A DNA stretch of 20,686 nucleotides from positions 1 to 20,686 of the forward strand of contig CAYJCR010000013.1 in NCBI GenBank assembly GCA_964368755.1. The letters are read 5' to 3'. This document shows positions 6,998 to 15,147 of this stretch, in pieces. The stretch is from CALVZT01 sp964368755 (GTDB lineage: Bacteria > Bacillota > Clostridia > Christensenellales > UBA1242). The position numbers and the translations under genes are program-made. Positions within the stretch are counted from its first letter, which is position 1. Every line of letters starts with the position of its first letter. The notes under the pieces are model-generated. The model did no database searches. It saw only the letters and a list, made by a program, of their open reading frames with translations, and was not told the DNA's origin.

Positions 6998-7672
6998 ATG
7001 ATTATTCGTCACAAAAAAACATACATAGTAATAGCCCTTATATGTATCATAGTCGCAGGAGCAATACTGTCTATACCAAGACAAGCCAGTTCCCCACAGC
7101 ACAAGTATACCGTAGTCATAGATGCTGGTCACGGTGGCAGAGATGGAGGAAGTGTAGGCACAACGCTAGGAACAATAGAAAGCGAAATCAATCTTATATA
7201 TGCAAGGCTTCTAAAAAAACGCTTAGAATCTTCTGACATACATGTTGTTATGACTAGGGACAACTCAGATGGACTATACTCTATGAATGCCACCAATTAC
7301 AAAAAAGACGATATGCGAAAACGTAAGAATATCATTGAGCAAACCAATCCCGATCTTGTCATATCCATACATATGAATAGTTACCCAAGGGCTTCGAGCA
7401 AAGGAGCGCAAGTATTCTATGACAAAGGCAATGCGAGTGGCGAATATCTCGCAAGATGTCTCCAATCTAGGCTTATAGAATTATTGCCATACGCAAGACC
7501 TGCTCCCACTACGGGAGATTATTATATACTCAATTCAACCGTTGTGCCAGCTGTTATTGTAGAGTGTGGATTCTTGTCCAACCCACAAGAAGAAAAACTC
7601 CTCAACAACTCCGATTATCAAGAGTTGCTAACGAGAGCTATCACTTATGGTGTAATCGACTTTTTGGCATAA
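6998..7672 (+). CDS. cwlD: N-acetylmuramoyl-L-alanine amidase, CwlD-like, membrane-anchored
   Basis: A zinc amidase of the Amidase_3 family that cuts the bond between muramic acid and the peptide stem. CwlD acts on spore cortex to allow muramic-delta-lactam formation. It is 224 aa. An N-terminal membrane anchor or signal (residues 8-26, IVIALICIIVAGAI) is preceded by basic residues. The catalytic domain has zinc ligands expected at H45 (DAGHGGRDGG), E61 (TIESEINL) and H125 (SIHMNS), and catalytic E189 (VECGFLSNPQE). The short form without repeats and the DDMRKRKNIIE and GAQVFYDK segments resemble CwlD more than vegetative amidases; a general Amidase_3 enzyme is the alternative. No Shine-Dalgarno is visible before the ATG. 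It is divergent from the sigH operon. Confidence 0.85.
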   Translation: MIIRHKKTYIVIALICIIVAGAILSIPRQASSPQHKYTVVIDAGHGGRDGGSVGTTLGTIESEINLIYARLLKKRLESSDIHVVMTRDNSDGLYSMNATNYKKDDMRKRKNIIEQTNPDLVISIHMNSYPRASSKGAQVFYDKGNASGEYLARCLQSRLIELLPYARPAPTTGDYYILNSTVVPAVIVECGFLSNPQEEKLLNNSDYQELLTRAITYGVIDFLA

Positions 7673-7698
7673 AAAAGCACTACTCAAAAGTAGTGCTT
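7671..7698 (-). terminator. Terminator of the SPFH operon
   Basis: A 9-bp stem (AAGCACTAC 7675-7683 with GTAGTGCTT 7690-7698) has a 6-nt loop. The A-run at 7671-7676 is a T-run on the minus strand, so it chiefly serves the leftward operon. The plus strand lacks a T-run, so termination of the amidase gene here is uncertain. Confidence 0.75.
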
Positions 7699-7705
7699 AT
7701 AATGA

Positions 7706-8818
7706 TTACTTCAACTTCTTACCACAGTTTGGACAGAACTTAGCACCAGATTTGAGTTTCTCACCACAATCTGGGCATTTGGTCTCTCCAGACACATCTG
7801 TTCCACATTCTGGACAGAACTTTGCTCTAGCAGAAAGTGCATGACCACACTTTGGACAAGTCTTGCCTTGAGATGCGCTACATTCTGGACAGAACTTAGC
7901 TTTCTCTGGGATAGTTGCTCCGTATGCAATACAAGTCTTTGTCTTAACACTTGGATTGGATACACTCTCCATAGTCTTAGAGAACATACCACCCATTGCT
8001 GCTCCTGCGCCTAAGCCTACGCCCATATTGGCAAGTCCGCCACCATTCTCGTTCTTTGCAGCTTCTTTGATGGCTTGTGCTGTCTGATACTTCATATAAG
8101 TATCCATCTTGTCATCCATTATGCCCATAGAAGAACGTGTATCGATTGCTTTCTCTACTTCTTCTGGGAAAGAAATATTCTCAATAACAAGGTTGGTTAG
8201 ACTAAGTCCAAGAGACTCTAGCATTCCTCCAACTTGTGTTGTAGCTACTTTGTTGAACTCAAGCAAGTTGCAAGCAAGGTCAAGTGCTGATATCTTGCTC
8301 TCACCGATTGTATCGGAGATACCTGCTACTAGCATACTCTTGATATACTCATTGATGTCTGCTGTTGTAAATGTAGAATTGGTACCAAAAAGCTCATGTA
8401 GAAGCTTGGTTGGATCAGATACTTTGAATGCGTATTTGCCATAACCACGAAGTCTGATTGTGCCGAAGTCCTTGTCTCTCATAGTGATAGGATTGGCAGT
8501 GCCCCACTTCTGATTGGTGAATTGCTTTGTATTGATAAAATATATTTCTGCAAAGAATGGAGACTTAAATCCATAAGGCAAAGCAAGAAGCTTAGTCAAG
8601 AATGGAAGGTTGCTTGTAGACAAAGAATAGTAACCTGGTGCGAACACATCGGCGATCTTACCTTTGTTAACAAATATTGCAACCTGAGACTCCCTTACTG
8701 TAAGCTTAGAGCCCATCATTATTTGTCTGCCATCCATAGGGAACTTGTAGACGATAGTATCTTTTGAAAAATCTTCCCATTCGATAACTTTGAGAAGTTG
8801 ACTTTTGATAAATCCCAT
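7706..8818 (-). CDS. SPFH/Band-7-like protein with C-terminal zinc ribbons (YdjI-like)
   Basis: A 370-aa protein of the YdjI / virion-core-like group: an SPFH-type domain (about 25-230; VRESQVAIFVNKGKIADVFAPG at 41-62), a short helical stretch (232-255), a Gly/Ala-rich linker (258-278) and C-terminal zinc ribbons. Ribbons 2 (C321, C324, C335, C338) and 3 (C348, C351, C362, C365) are complete. Ribbon 1 keeps C296, C310 and C313 but has Tyr at 299 where the second Cys is expected. In Bacillus the relative lies next to a pspA-like gene and is linked to membrane stress; the molecular role is unknown. It starts with AAGGAG 7 nt before the ATG and 11 nt after a small membrane protein gene, its probable partner. 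A hairpin terminator follows. Confidence 0.85.
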   Translation of the reverse strand: MGFIKSQLLKVIEWEDFSKDTIVYKFPMDGRQIMMGSKLTVRESQVAIFVNKGKIADVFAPGYYSLSTSNLPFLTKLLALPYGFKSPFFAEIYFINTKQFTNQKWGTANPITMRDKDFGTIRLRGYGKYAFKVSDPTKLLHELFGTNSTFTTADINEYIKSMLVAGISDTIGESKISALDLACNLLEFNKVATTQVGGMLESLGLSLTNLVIENISFPEEVEKAIDTRSSMGIMDDKMDTYMKYQTAQAIKEAAKNENGGGLANMGVGLGAGAAMGGMFSKTMESVSNPSVKTKTCIAYGATIPEKAKFCPECSASQGKTCPKCGHALSARAKFCPECGTDVSGETKCPDCGEKLKSGAKFCPNCGKKLK

Positions 8819-8829
8819 ATCTTTTCTCC

Positions 8830-9240
8830 TTATCTGATGATAACACTACAGCTTACTGCTGTTATCTCTGAATCTTTGGCAAGAACGATATCTTGACCAT
8901 GCTTATACTCTTTGACATAACTTCCAACTCGGATGTTGAAAGCATCTCCACTCTCTTCTGTTGCAAGTAGAGTGTACTTGCCAGGTTTGATGAATCCCTC
9001 TTCTGGACTTACCTTGTAAGTTGTGCCCATATTGAGAACCATATCTCCTTGATTATAAGTTATCTTTGCGCCTTCGGCATTGGTTGCAACTTTCTCTTCA
9101 AAAGTATAACGTGTGTCGGCTGTCTCTACAAGATTCTTTCTTTTTTCTTTACTTTTCTTTACCCCACCGCCAATAAGTGCTGCGATCAAAAATATTACTG
9201 CAAGTCCACCTATTGCTCCAAGGATGTAATAAACAATCAT
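8830..9240 (-). CDS. Small membrane protein, partner of the SPFH protein
   Basis: I do not recognise the family. The 136-aa protein has one N-terminal membrane helix (residues 2-26, YYILGAIGGLAVIFLIAALIG), then a basic stretch (KKSKEKRKN, 28-36) that would place the soluble C-terminal domain in the cytoplasm by the positive-inside rule. The rest looks like a compact beta-rich domain (YNQGDMVLNMGTTYKV, then FIKPGKYTLLATEESG and AFNIRVGSYVKEY). It starts with AAGGAG about 8 nt before the ATG and is followed 11 nt later by the SPFH/zinc-ribbon gene. The two probably act together at the membrane; this is inferred only from the operon. A TTGTGA-17-TAATAT candidate promoter lies in the 9241-9348 spacer but is weak. 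Confidence 0.75.
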   Translation of the reverse strand: MIVYYILGAIGGLAVIFLIAALIGGGVKKSKEKRKNLVETADTRYTFEEKVATNAEGAKITYNQGDMVLNMGTTYKVSPEEGFIKPGKYTLLATEESGDAFNIRVGSYVKEYKHGQDIVLAKDSEITAVSCSVIIR

Positions 9241-9348
9241 AATCTACTTCTCCTTTTGTAATATACTTATATATTAACAAATAATGCAATTTTTCACAAC
9301 CATATAATATAAATTGCTACAAAATATTTTATGTAACATATCAACAAG

Positions 9349-9377
9349 TTGATTATTTTGTTCAAATCTGATACATT
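9349..9377 (+). promoter_or_regulatory. Promoter for the rsmF-like gene
   Basis: TTGATT (9349-9354), a 17-bp spacer and TACATT (9372-9377) lie 23 nt before the ATG at 9401, with a GGAGG ribosome binding site between. Confidence 0.5.
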
Positions 9378-9400
9378 GTCCATAGAGAATTGGAGGACAA

Positions 9401-10750
9401 ATGCAACTACCACAGGATTTTGTATCACAGATGAAAGCAATCATACCTGACTATGCAGAGTTTGTAAGGGCAATGGATGAAGAGCCAAAGAAGGCTTTTT
9501 GGCTCAACAAGCATAAGATTAACTGCAATGATTGGGAGAAGATCAATCCATATCAAAGTCGCCCTACTGCAAGAGTCGGCTCATATTACTTCGGCGAGGA
9601 CAAGATAGGCTTGCATCCGTATTTTCTTGCTGGGCTTGTATATTCTCAAGACCCTTCAGCACAAATGGTATGCTCCTACTTGCCCGATCTTGATGGCAAG
9701 ATAGTAGTAGATATGTGCGCCTCTCCCGGCGGCAAGACGTGTATGCTCGCCCAGAACAATTGCCTTGTTATCAGTAACGAATATGTCCAGAAGCGTGTAT
9801 CTATCCTCAGAAGCAATGTCGAAAGATTAGGGCTTGGCAATGTATGTATAACCAATATGGATAGTAAGGCTTTGTCAGACAAACTATTAGGCGCTAGCTA
9901 TCTAACACTTGTAGATGCTCCTTGCTCAGGAGAAGGAATGTTCCGCAAAGACCCCGATACTATCCACGAATGGTCACTTTCGTGTGTCCAAGCCAACGCT
10001 AGACGACAACTTGAGATATTGTCGAATGCTAGTTTGTCAGTAGCAAATGGTGGATATCTTATATACTCTACTTGTACATACTCCATAACAGAGAACGAAG
10101 CTGTCATTGTAGAGTTTATCAAAAAACACTCCGACTTCCACATTGTACCTTTGGATTCAAGAGTACAAGACGTGTCTAGAGAAGGCATTGTTATTGACGA
10201 AAAATATCCAACTTCTCTTGCAAGAAGATTTATGATACAAGATGGATTCGGCGAAGGACAATTCGTATGTATGATGAAGCGAAGTGGCGAATATGTTGAC
10301 CGTAAGTACAAAGACTATGGTTTCAACAAACTCAGCCGTAGCGAGCTTGCAATTGTCAAAGAGTTCTTGTCTTCAAACACTACTCTAAACGATTATGATA
10401 TTCAAAAAGTTGGCAATAACATATCTGTTCTTCCACATATAACATATCCGTTGACAGAATCTGGTGTTGTGAGTTGTGGAGTAACAATAGGACAGATAGA
10501 AAGAGACCGATTTGTTCCTCATCATAACTTTGCTACAAGCTTTGGGGACAAAATGAAAAACGTTCTCCACTTATCAATTGATGATATTAGGGTACAAAAA
10601 TACTTGTTTGGTGAACAAATAGAAGGCGATATTCCCAATGGATACTGCTGTATAATGATAGACAACTTCCCTTTGGGGCTAGGCAAAGCTACTAACGGTA
10701 GAATAAACAATCTGTATCCAAAAGGGCTAAGGACAATGATAAAAAAATAA
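9401..10750 (+). CDS. rsmF: rRNA cytosine-C5 methyltransferase, RsmF-like
   Basis: A NOL1/NOP2/Sun-family m5C RNA methyltransferase of 449 aa, the length of the RsmF/YebU group, which modifies 16S rRNA. An N-terminal domain (1-80) precedes the Rossmann fold with the SAM-binding VVDMCASPGGKT (102-113), NEYVQKR (126-132), the motif-IV cysteine in VDAPCSGEGMF (171-181, C175) and the catalytic cysteine in YSTCTYS (222-228, C225). A C-terminal extension (about 300-449) fits the RNA-binding RsmF tail, including FGEGQFVCMMKR near 285-296. GGAGG lies about 5 nt before the ATG. It is a single-gene unit with its own promoter and a bidirectional terminator overlapping its stop. RsmB is a less likely alternative because the N-terminal NusB-like domain is absent. 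Confidence 0.9.
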   Translation: MQLPQDFVSQMKAIIPDYAEFVRAMDEEPKKAFWLNKHKINCNDWEKINPYQSRPTARVGSYYFGEDKIGLHPYFLAGLVYSQDPSAQMVCSYLPDLDGKIVVDMCASPGGKTCMLAQNNCLVISNEYVQKRVSILRSNVERLGLGNVCITNMDSKALSDKLLGASYLTLVDAPCSGEGMFRKDPDTIHEWSLSCVQANARRQLEILSNASLSVANGGYLIYSTCTYSITENEAVIVEFIKKHSDFHIVPLDSRVQDVSREGIVIDEKYPTSLARRFMIQDGFGEGQFVCMMKRSGEYVDRKYKDYGFNKLSRSELAIVKEFLSSNTTLNDYDIQKVGNNISVLPHITYPLTESGVVSCGVTIGQIERDRFVPHHNFATSFGDKMKNVLHLSIDDIRVQKYLFGEQIEGDIPNGYCCIMIDNFPLGLGKATNGRINNLYPKGLRTMIKK

Positions 10751-10776
10751 CTGCAATTATCTGCAGTTATTTTTTA
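10741..10776. terminator. Bidirectional terminator between rsmF-like and HAD genes
   Basis: A 9-bp stem (ATAACTGCA 10747-10755 with TGCAGTTAT 10762-10770, 6-nt loop) is extended by an A-run on the left and a T-run on the right. It overlaps the stop codons of both convergent genes. Confidence 0.85.
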
Positions 10777-11417
10777 TTTACTCCTTGTACTGTAATGTTC
10801 GCCGATGTCGTTATTGCAGCATTAAATGGTCCTTTAATAAATATTGTTGGATATCCCGCTTGAATGTCTGCCTTAATGTACTTCTCTACATCATCAAATA
10901 TAACGATTCTGCTTTTTTCAACTTTGAGCAAAGAGTCAAGCTCTGCTATGAGTTCAAACTTGTTCTTCCTTGCATTGCCTACAGCAAGTATTGTAGAAAA
11001 TCTTTTTCTGATACCCCAGATGTCTAGGCATTTATTCACAATGTCTTTAAAATTGTTGGTCAAAATACAATATCTGGCATCAGGGCGAGCCTTGATCAAT
11101 TCAAACAAGTATTCAAAAGGTTGAAGATTTGTCTTCACCAGTTCATCAAAAAACATTGCAGTTTTCTTTTCCATATATTGGCGGAAAGTGTCCTTGCTAA
11201 CAAACAATTCTTTATAAGCCTCATACAAAGCCTTGTCTGTCCCGCCAGCAAAAGCTTTGACCATATCATCTGTTATGGTTGCACCATAGCTTTTGGCATA
11301 CTTTTTTTGGGCTACCCAATGAGCAGGTTCAGTATTTGCAATTGTCCCATCAAAGTCAAGCACAAAGACATCTTTGTCTTGTACAAAATCAATGAGTTCT
11401 CTATATTTTTTGTTCAT
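10767..11417 (-). CDS. HAD-superfamily hydrolase (phosphatase-like)
   Basis: A 216-aa haloacid-dehalogenase-type hydrolase with a helical cap domain. Motif I is VLDFDGTIANTE with nucleophile Asp21 and acid/base Asp23, motif II ILTNN, a candidate motif-III Lys in NARKNKFEL, and motif IV IVIFDDVEKYIKAD. The family includes many small phosphatases, so the substrate cannot be told. Lying 37 nt after folA in an operon with thyA, a nucleotide or pterin-phosphate substrate is conceivable but only inferred. The ATG at 11417 is preferred, with AAGGA 5 nt upstream, over an in-frame TTG at 11450. It shares the bidirectional terminator with the rsmF-like gene. Confidence 0.85.
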   Translation of the reverse strand: MNKKYRELIDFVQDKDVFVLDFDGTIANTEPAHWVAQKKYAKSYGATITDDMVKAFAGGTDKALYEAYKELFVSKDTFRQYMEKKTAMFFDELVKTNLQPFEYLFELIKARPDARYCILTNNFKDIVNKCLDIWGIRKRFSTILAVGNARKNKFELIAELDSLLKVEKSRIVIFDDVEKYIKADIQAGYPTIFIKGPFNAAITTSANITVQGVNKK

Positions 11418-11454
11418 ATTCTTCCTTATTCTTTTGTTTTTATTCTCCAACTAA

Positions 11455-11967
11455 TTAATCAAACACAAATGGTTTGATGTCTGTATTTTTGAATATACAG
11501 AACTCGAATTTATAATCTTCCTCGGTATGGGTTGAGGATTTAAATATCAACTTCCACTTGCCAGTACTTTCAATGTTAGGGATAAATCTATCAGCAGGCT
11601 TAGTTGCATGTATCTTAGTGATATAGGCTAGTTTGCAATATGACATAAGTTGCTCGTAGATGCTTGCTCCACCGATCACAAAAACATTGTCTGAATCATA
11701 ATTTTTTAGTACGCTTGCAAGTTCTTTGAAACTATGCACGACTATCACACCTTCTGCCGTAAAAGAAGGGTCAATAGAAATCACGATATTTGTTCTATTG
11801 CGAAGTGGTTTACACCCCGGTAACGACCTAAAAGTATTCTCACCCATAACAACGGTTTTGTTCCTGGTCGTTTCAACAAAGTAATGCATATCCTTTTTGA
11901 GGTTGTACAATAGATCGTTCTTATATCCTACGGCATAATTATCATCTACAGCGACTATAAAGTTCAT
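11455..11967 (-). CDS. folA: Dihydrofolate reductase
   Basis: Reduces dihydrofolate to tetrahydrofolate with NADPH, regenerating the cofactor consumed by the adjacent thymidylate synthase. It is 170 aa, the usual size. The N-terminus MNFIVAVDDNYAVGYKNDLL is typical. The catalytic acid is D26 in NLKKDMHYF, the NADPH-binding region includes TVVMGENTFRSLP (38-50), and VFVIGGASIYEQ near residue 100 is the conserved GG motif. Residue 21 is Tyr where most bacterial enzymes have Trp in the LPW motif, next to the folate site. AAGGAGG lies 6 nt before the ATG, and the gene starts 12 nt after thyA ends, forming a thyA-folA-HAD operon. Confidence 0.95.
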   Translation of the reverse strand: MNFIVAVDDNYAVGYKNDLLYNLKKDMHYFVETTRNKTVVMGENTFRSLPGCKPLRNRTNIVISIDPSFTAEGVIVVHSFKELASVLKNYDSDNVFVIGGASIYEQLMSYCKLAYITKIHATKPADRFIPNIESTGKWKLIFKSSTHTEEDYKFEFCIFKNTDIKPFVFD

Positions 11968-11979
11968 ATCATTCCCTCC

Positions 11980-12810
11980 TTAGATTGCTACTTCTATCTT
12001 CTCCTCATTTGGATTGAATTCGTATCCATCGAGTTGGAAACTATCCACCGTGAAGTCATAGAAGTTGGTTATGCTCTTATCTATAATAAGTTTTGGTGCT
12101 TTGAATTGTGGCTTTGCCATAACTTTTTTGAGCAAAGGCAAATGTCTATCATATATATGAGCATCTGCTATGACGTGGACAAGCTCTCCCACCTCCAACC
12201 CACTGACTTGGGCAAACATATGCATAAGTATAGCATATTGGCACACATTCCAGTTGTTGGCTGTGAGCATATCTTGAGATCTCTGATTGAGTATGCCGTT
12301 GAGTTTGTTGCCAGACACATTGAATGTCATACTATAAGCACATGGGTACAATCTCATCTCGTTAAGATCAGCAAAGGTATAAATATTGGTAAGTATTCTT
12401 CTGCTTGCTGGATTGTTCTTGAGGTCAAATAACACCCTATCTACTTGGTCAAACATTCCTTCCTTGTACTTATGTTTTACTCCAAGTTGATAGCCATATG
12501 CCTTACCAATGGTGCCATTCTCATCTGCCCAACTATCCCAGATATGGCTATGAAGATCTTTGATATTGTTGGACTTTTTTTGCCAAATCCATAGTAGTTC
12601 GTCGACACAATTGCGGAACATAGTCTTCCTAACAGTTACAATAGGGAACTCTTTGGACAAGTCATAACGATTGACAATGCAAAACTTTTTGATAGTGTGA
12701 GCAGGGGTTCCATCTGCCCATCTTGGTCTTACATTCTCATTAACATCAGAATATCCATTATCTAATATATCTTGGCAATTTTTTACAAAAACTTCATCTG
12801 CATAACTCAT
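11980..12810 (-). CDS. thyA: Thymidylate synthase (ThyA)
   Basis: Makes dTMP from dUMP, with methylene-tetrahydrofolate as carbon donor and reductant. It is 276 aa from the ATG at 12810. AAGGGG lies 8 nt upstream, whereas the longer in-frame start at 12870 would sit on the promoter. Visible features are FPIVTVRKTMFRNCVDELLW (55-74), IGKAYGYQLG, the PASRRIL phosphate-binding arginines (134-140), catalytic C157 in LYPCAYSMTF, QRSQDMLTANNWN and HIYDRHLPLL. The residue after the catalytic Cys is Ala rather than the His of E. coli. I recall the PCA form in other Clostridia ThyA proteins, so it is probably normal for this subgroup. It is the first gene of the thyA-folA-HAD operon. Confidence 0.95.
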   Translation of the reverse strand: MSYADEVFVKNCQDILDNGYSDVNENVRPRWADGTPAHTIKKFCIVNRYDLSKEFPIVTVRKTMFRNCVDELLWIWQKKSNNIKDLHSHIWDSWADENGTIGKAYGYQLGVKHKYKEGMFDQVDRVLFDLKNNPASRRILTNIYTFADLNEMRLYPCAYSMTFNVSGNKLNGILNQRSQDMLTANNWNVCQYAILMHMFAQVSGLEVGELVHVIADAHIYDRHLPLLKKVMAKPQFKAPKLIIDKSITNFYDFTVDSFQLDGYEFNPNEEKIEVAI

Positions 12811-12841
12811 AATATTTACCCCTTTTGTTATAACTAAAACA

Positions 12842-12870
12842 AGTATATCAAACAATTGGTTATTCTCCAA
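12842..12870 (-). promoter_or_regulatory. thyA operon promoter with extended -10
   Basis: The minus strand has TATACT (12847-12842) preceded by TG-n, and TTGGAG (12870-12865) at 17 bp. The expected start site near 12835 leaves about 25 nt of leader with the ribosome binding site. Confidence 0.5.
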
Positions 12871-12893
12871 ATGCTAGTGGCATAATTTTTGCA

Positions 12894-12922
12894 CAAAAAA
12901 ACAAGGCCTTAAACAACCTTGT
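12894..12922 (-). terminator. Terminator of the paralogous unknown-gene pair
   Basis: ACAAGG (12901-12906) pairs with CCTTGT (12917-12922) around a 10-nt loop. On the minus strand it is followed by a T-run (A-run at 12895-12901). It closes the transcript of the two genes at 12932-15114. Confidence 0.7.
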
Positions 12923-12931
12923 CTTTATATA

Positions 12932-13984
12932 TTAGTTTTGTCCACCTTGTCCGTTATCTTGAGCATAATTCATCTCTGGACTAAGCGTCTCGCCGTTTCT
13001 ACTCTTGATGGTTGTCCCTTCAGACGTCTGCTTGATTAGAACTTTGCCAGGGAAGTACACACTATATATCTCTTGTAGAGTTGGGCTATTTGCTCTTATG
13101 CCGCCTATAGATAACTGTCCTTGAGTCTTGTTAAGATCTGTCTCAGTCAAAGAAGCAAGTGCGCTAAGATAACTCTCTGCCCAGTATGTATAACTCTTTT
13201 CGTCTACAACGCCTGTAGAGATCTTATCAATAGCGTCCTGAAGTCGAACTATCTGAGTGCTAACAATGTCTCTATCTTCTGGATGATAGTCGGTGCTCAT
13301 GGCTTGTCTTTCTATCCTGTCAAACATCTCAAAGAAAACTTCTTCGGGCACTCTTACAAGTGGATAGTCTACAACTCCACTAGATTCTTTGCCTTGTACC
13401 TTGCCATCAATTAGTACTGTTGGGACCAAGAATCCATAATTGGTTGGAGTATAATCTAGGCTAGCAATACCCTTAAGGTCAATTTTCTCAACATTTTTGT
13501 TAGATATTGATGCTGTCTTGCCATATAGTTTTGTCTCTTCTAGTCCACGGATTCCTACACCTGTAGAGTCAGTATATTCATGTACATATCTTATTGGCAA
13601 TACTGCTAATAAGTCTCTATCTAGTCCCATCATTCTATCGGCTTTGCCTACACCTAAGGTCATCTTCTTTGAGTTGATCTTATCTATAGGATATCCAACA
13701 GTCCTAGAAACTGCACGAGTCAACATTCTATCAGCAAGCTTTGAGCCATATCTAGTTGCGATTGCTTCATACATCTCGCCGAAGTTGTTCATTATGTCAT
13801 CAAGTGATGGGGCTTGTTGTGGATAAAACATTCTTGTTGTATCAAGTATGTCATTATCTAACAATACTGCGCCTTTGTACATAGTTGGAGATACGACAGG
13901 CCCAACATTCTTGCCTTCACAAAGAGCATTAGCAGTTACCTGCATTTGTATATCAATTATTTCTTTTATTTTCTTTGTATTCAT
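12932..13984 (-). CDS. Unknown protein, 350 aa, second of a paralogous pair
   Basis: No known family recognised. It is soluble-looking, with no signal peptide or membrane segment and a single Cys (22). The N-terminal third is helical (LDDIMNNFGEMYEAIATRYG and on to SKLADRMLTRA, 61-91). The middle has a YGFLVPTVLIDGKV segment (183-196), then VDYPLVRVPEEVFFEMFDRIE (205-225). The last ~40 residues are Gly/Ser/Thr/Asn-rich and end in NGQGGQN. The upstream 376-aa gene matches in the same order and at similar spacing: NF...YG...LTR; Y-x-x-[IL]-[IV]-P; and P-x2-x-V...E...FD. Its ATG overlaps that gene's stop by one base (TAATG), with GGGAGG 9 nt upstream, so the two are made together. No catalytic motif is evident, and a structural or assembly role is only a guess. 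Confidence 0.85.
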   Translation of the reverse strand: MNTKKIKEIIDIQMQVTANALCEGKNVGPVVSPTMYKGAVLLDNDILDTTRMFYPQQAPSLDDIMNNFGEMYEAIATRYGSKLADRMLTRAVSRTVGYPIDKINSKKMTLGVGKADRMMGLDRDLLAVLPIRYVHEYTDSTGVGIRGLEETKLYGKTASISNKNVEKIDLKGIASLDYTPTNYGFLVPTVLIDGKVQGKESSGVVDYPLVRVPEEVFFEMFDRIERQAMSTDYHPEDRDIVSTQIVRLQDAIDKISTGVVDEKSYTYWAESYLSALASLTETDLNKTQGQLSIGGIRANSPTLQEIYSVYFPGKVLIKQTSEGTTIKSRNGETLSPEMNYAQDNGQGGQN

Positions 13985-15114
13985 TATTGTTGTCCTCCCA
14001 TATTATCAAGGTTGAGCACATCAATATTCTCAACGGTATAGTCAAGGCCAGAAGTCTCATCCATAGGAGTAATTTCAGTGATAGTAGAACCAGCTATTAT
14101 ATCTTGATTGACAAACACATCCCCCAAAACCGTTATCTTTCTTGCGATATTCCTTGTCAAAGGAGTTTGTTCTGTTTCTTCATAGTCTGTATTTCCTTGC
14201 GAATAGGAAGCTCTAGCTTGTACTGCACTTTTCTTAGAAGGCGCAAGTATCTCTATGTCATACAAACTGAATAACGCCCTGCGCATATTATCAATTTCTT
14301 CTACTGCTGCAATCCTTGCTCTTTGAGTAGAATAATCGCTAGAAGAAACATATGGATAACTGAGCGCCCCAGATGCAAGTTTAGCATTAATAATCAGCCT
14401 TTCAACTATCACACCTCTATCAGAAATTGGGGTACCAGAATAAGCATTGTCGGTAGCCTTACGAACTGAATCAAACCATCTATCCCTATCTTCATATGTT
14501 ACATATTGCATAGGCAACTTGAGGTATCCACCTTTGGCTATAACAGCCTCAACAGCACCACTCTCAGTGAACTTTGGTATAATGCAGTCATAAACCCCTT
14601 TGCTCTTCTTAAAAGCCCTATACAACTCTGGAGTTGTGATCTTAGGAGTGATAATATCAGACACCAAAAAATCCTGCCCATTGCTTAAACTTGCAATAGG
14701 TGACTCTGCATGAAATCCAGGAATAGTGTGGTCTTTGGATACTTCTCTTACTTCTCTATTGTCTGCAAGTGCAAAAACGTCAGCCCCATTATTAATAGCT
14801 TGATTAACAACAATATCCTCTATTGTTCTTTCTATATTATATGGATCCTTCGCCCACCTAGTAAGGATTTTGGCTGCAACTTCTTCGCCATACTTAGAAG
14901 CAACAGCTTGAGCAAAGTTCCTAACATATGAATCTATGTCTGATGCAGAACGACTAGTAACATAATATGCTTCTGGGATGTTAGAATACTTTCCTCCAAC
15001 CCTTGTAACATATAATGCGTTATTTCTTACATAAGGAATGTTGGTATCCCATCCCGAATTTTTCTGTCGCTCAAAATTGGCGACAACTCTCTTATAAACT
15101 TTTTCTAAATCCAT
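13984..15114 (-). CDS. Unknown protein, 376 aa, first of a paralogous pair
   Basis: Family not recognised; distant paralogue of the gene that follows it. Shared landmarks are VRNFAQAVASKYGEEVAAKI (64-83) followed by LTR, then YDCIIPKFTESGAVEAV (175-191) and LKLPMQYVTYEDRDRWFDSV (198-217), with Y-to-FD spacing of 39 residues against 38 in the partner. The C-terminal ~70 residues look beta-rich and repetitive in Thr/Ile/Asp (GSTITEITPMDE), ending NMGGQQ much as the partner ends GQGGQN. There is no signal peptide, membrane helix or metal-binding motif. The start is the ATG at 15114 with GGGGGAG 5 nt upstream, not the in-frame ATG at 15156, which lies at the promoter. It is driven by a perfect consensus promoter, so strong expression is expected. 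Confidence 0.85.
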   Translation of the reverse strand: MDLEKVYKRVVANFERQKNSGWDTNIPYVRNNALYVTRVGGKYSNIPEAYYVTSRSASDIDSYVRNFAQAVASKYGEEVAAKILTRWAKDPYNIERTIEDIVVNQAINNGADVFALADNREVREVSKDHTIPGFHAESPIASLSNGQDFLVSDIITPKITTPELYRAFKKSKGVYDCIIPKFTESGAVEAVIAKGGYLKLPMQYVTYEDRDRWFDSVRKATDNAYSGTPISDRGVIVERLIINAKLASGALSYPYVSSSDYSTQRARIAAVEEIDNMRRALFSLYDIEILAPSKKSAVQARASYSQGNTDYEETEQTPLTRNIARKITVLGDVFVNQDIIAGSTITEITPMDETSGLDYTVENIDVLNLDNMGGQQ

Positions 15115-15147
15115 TGTTCTCCCCCAAATATTTATTATGATAAATGT

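Noticed and set aside
6763..7236. 157-aa plus-strand ORF before and overlapping the amidase
   Set aside because: It overlaps the well-supported amidase in another frame and its protein is low-complexity with no family features.
11455..11967. Tyr21 replacing the usual Trp in DHFR
   Set aside because: Natural variation at this position is plausible and there is no other sign of altered function.
11980..12810. Ala instead of His after the catalytic Cys of ThyA
   Set aside because: I recall the same PCA motif in other Clostridia ThyA proteins; probably a subgroup trait.
13818..13826. Perfect DnaA box TGTGGATAA
   Set aside because: Isolated inside the coding region of the 350-aa unknown protein; best explained by chance.
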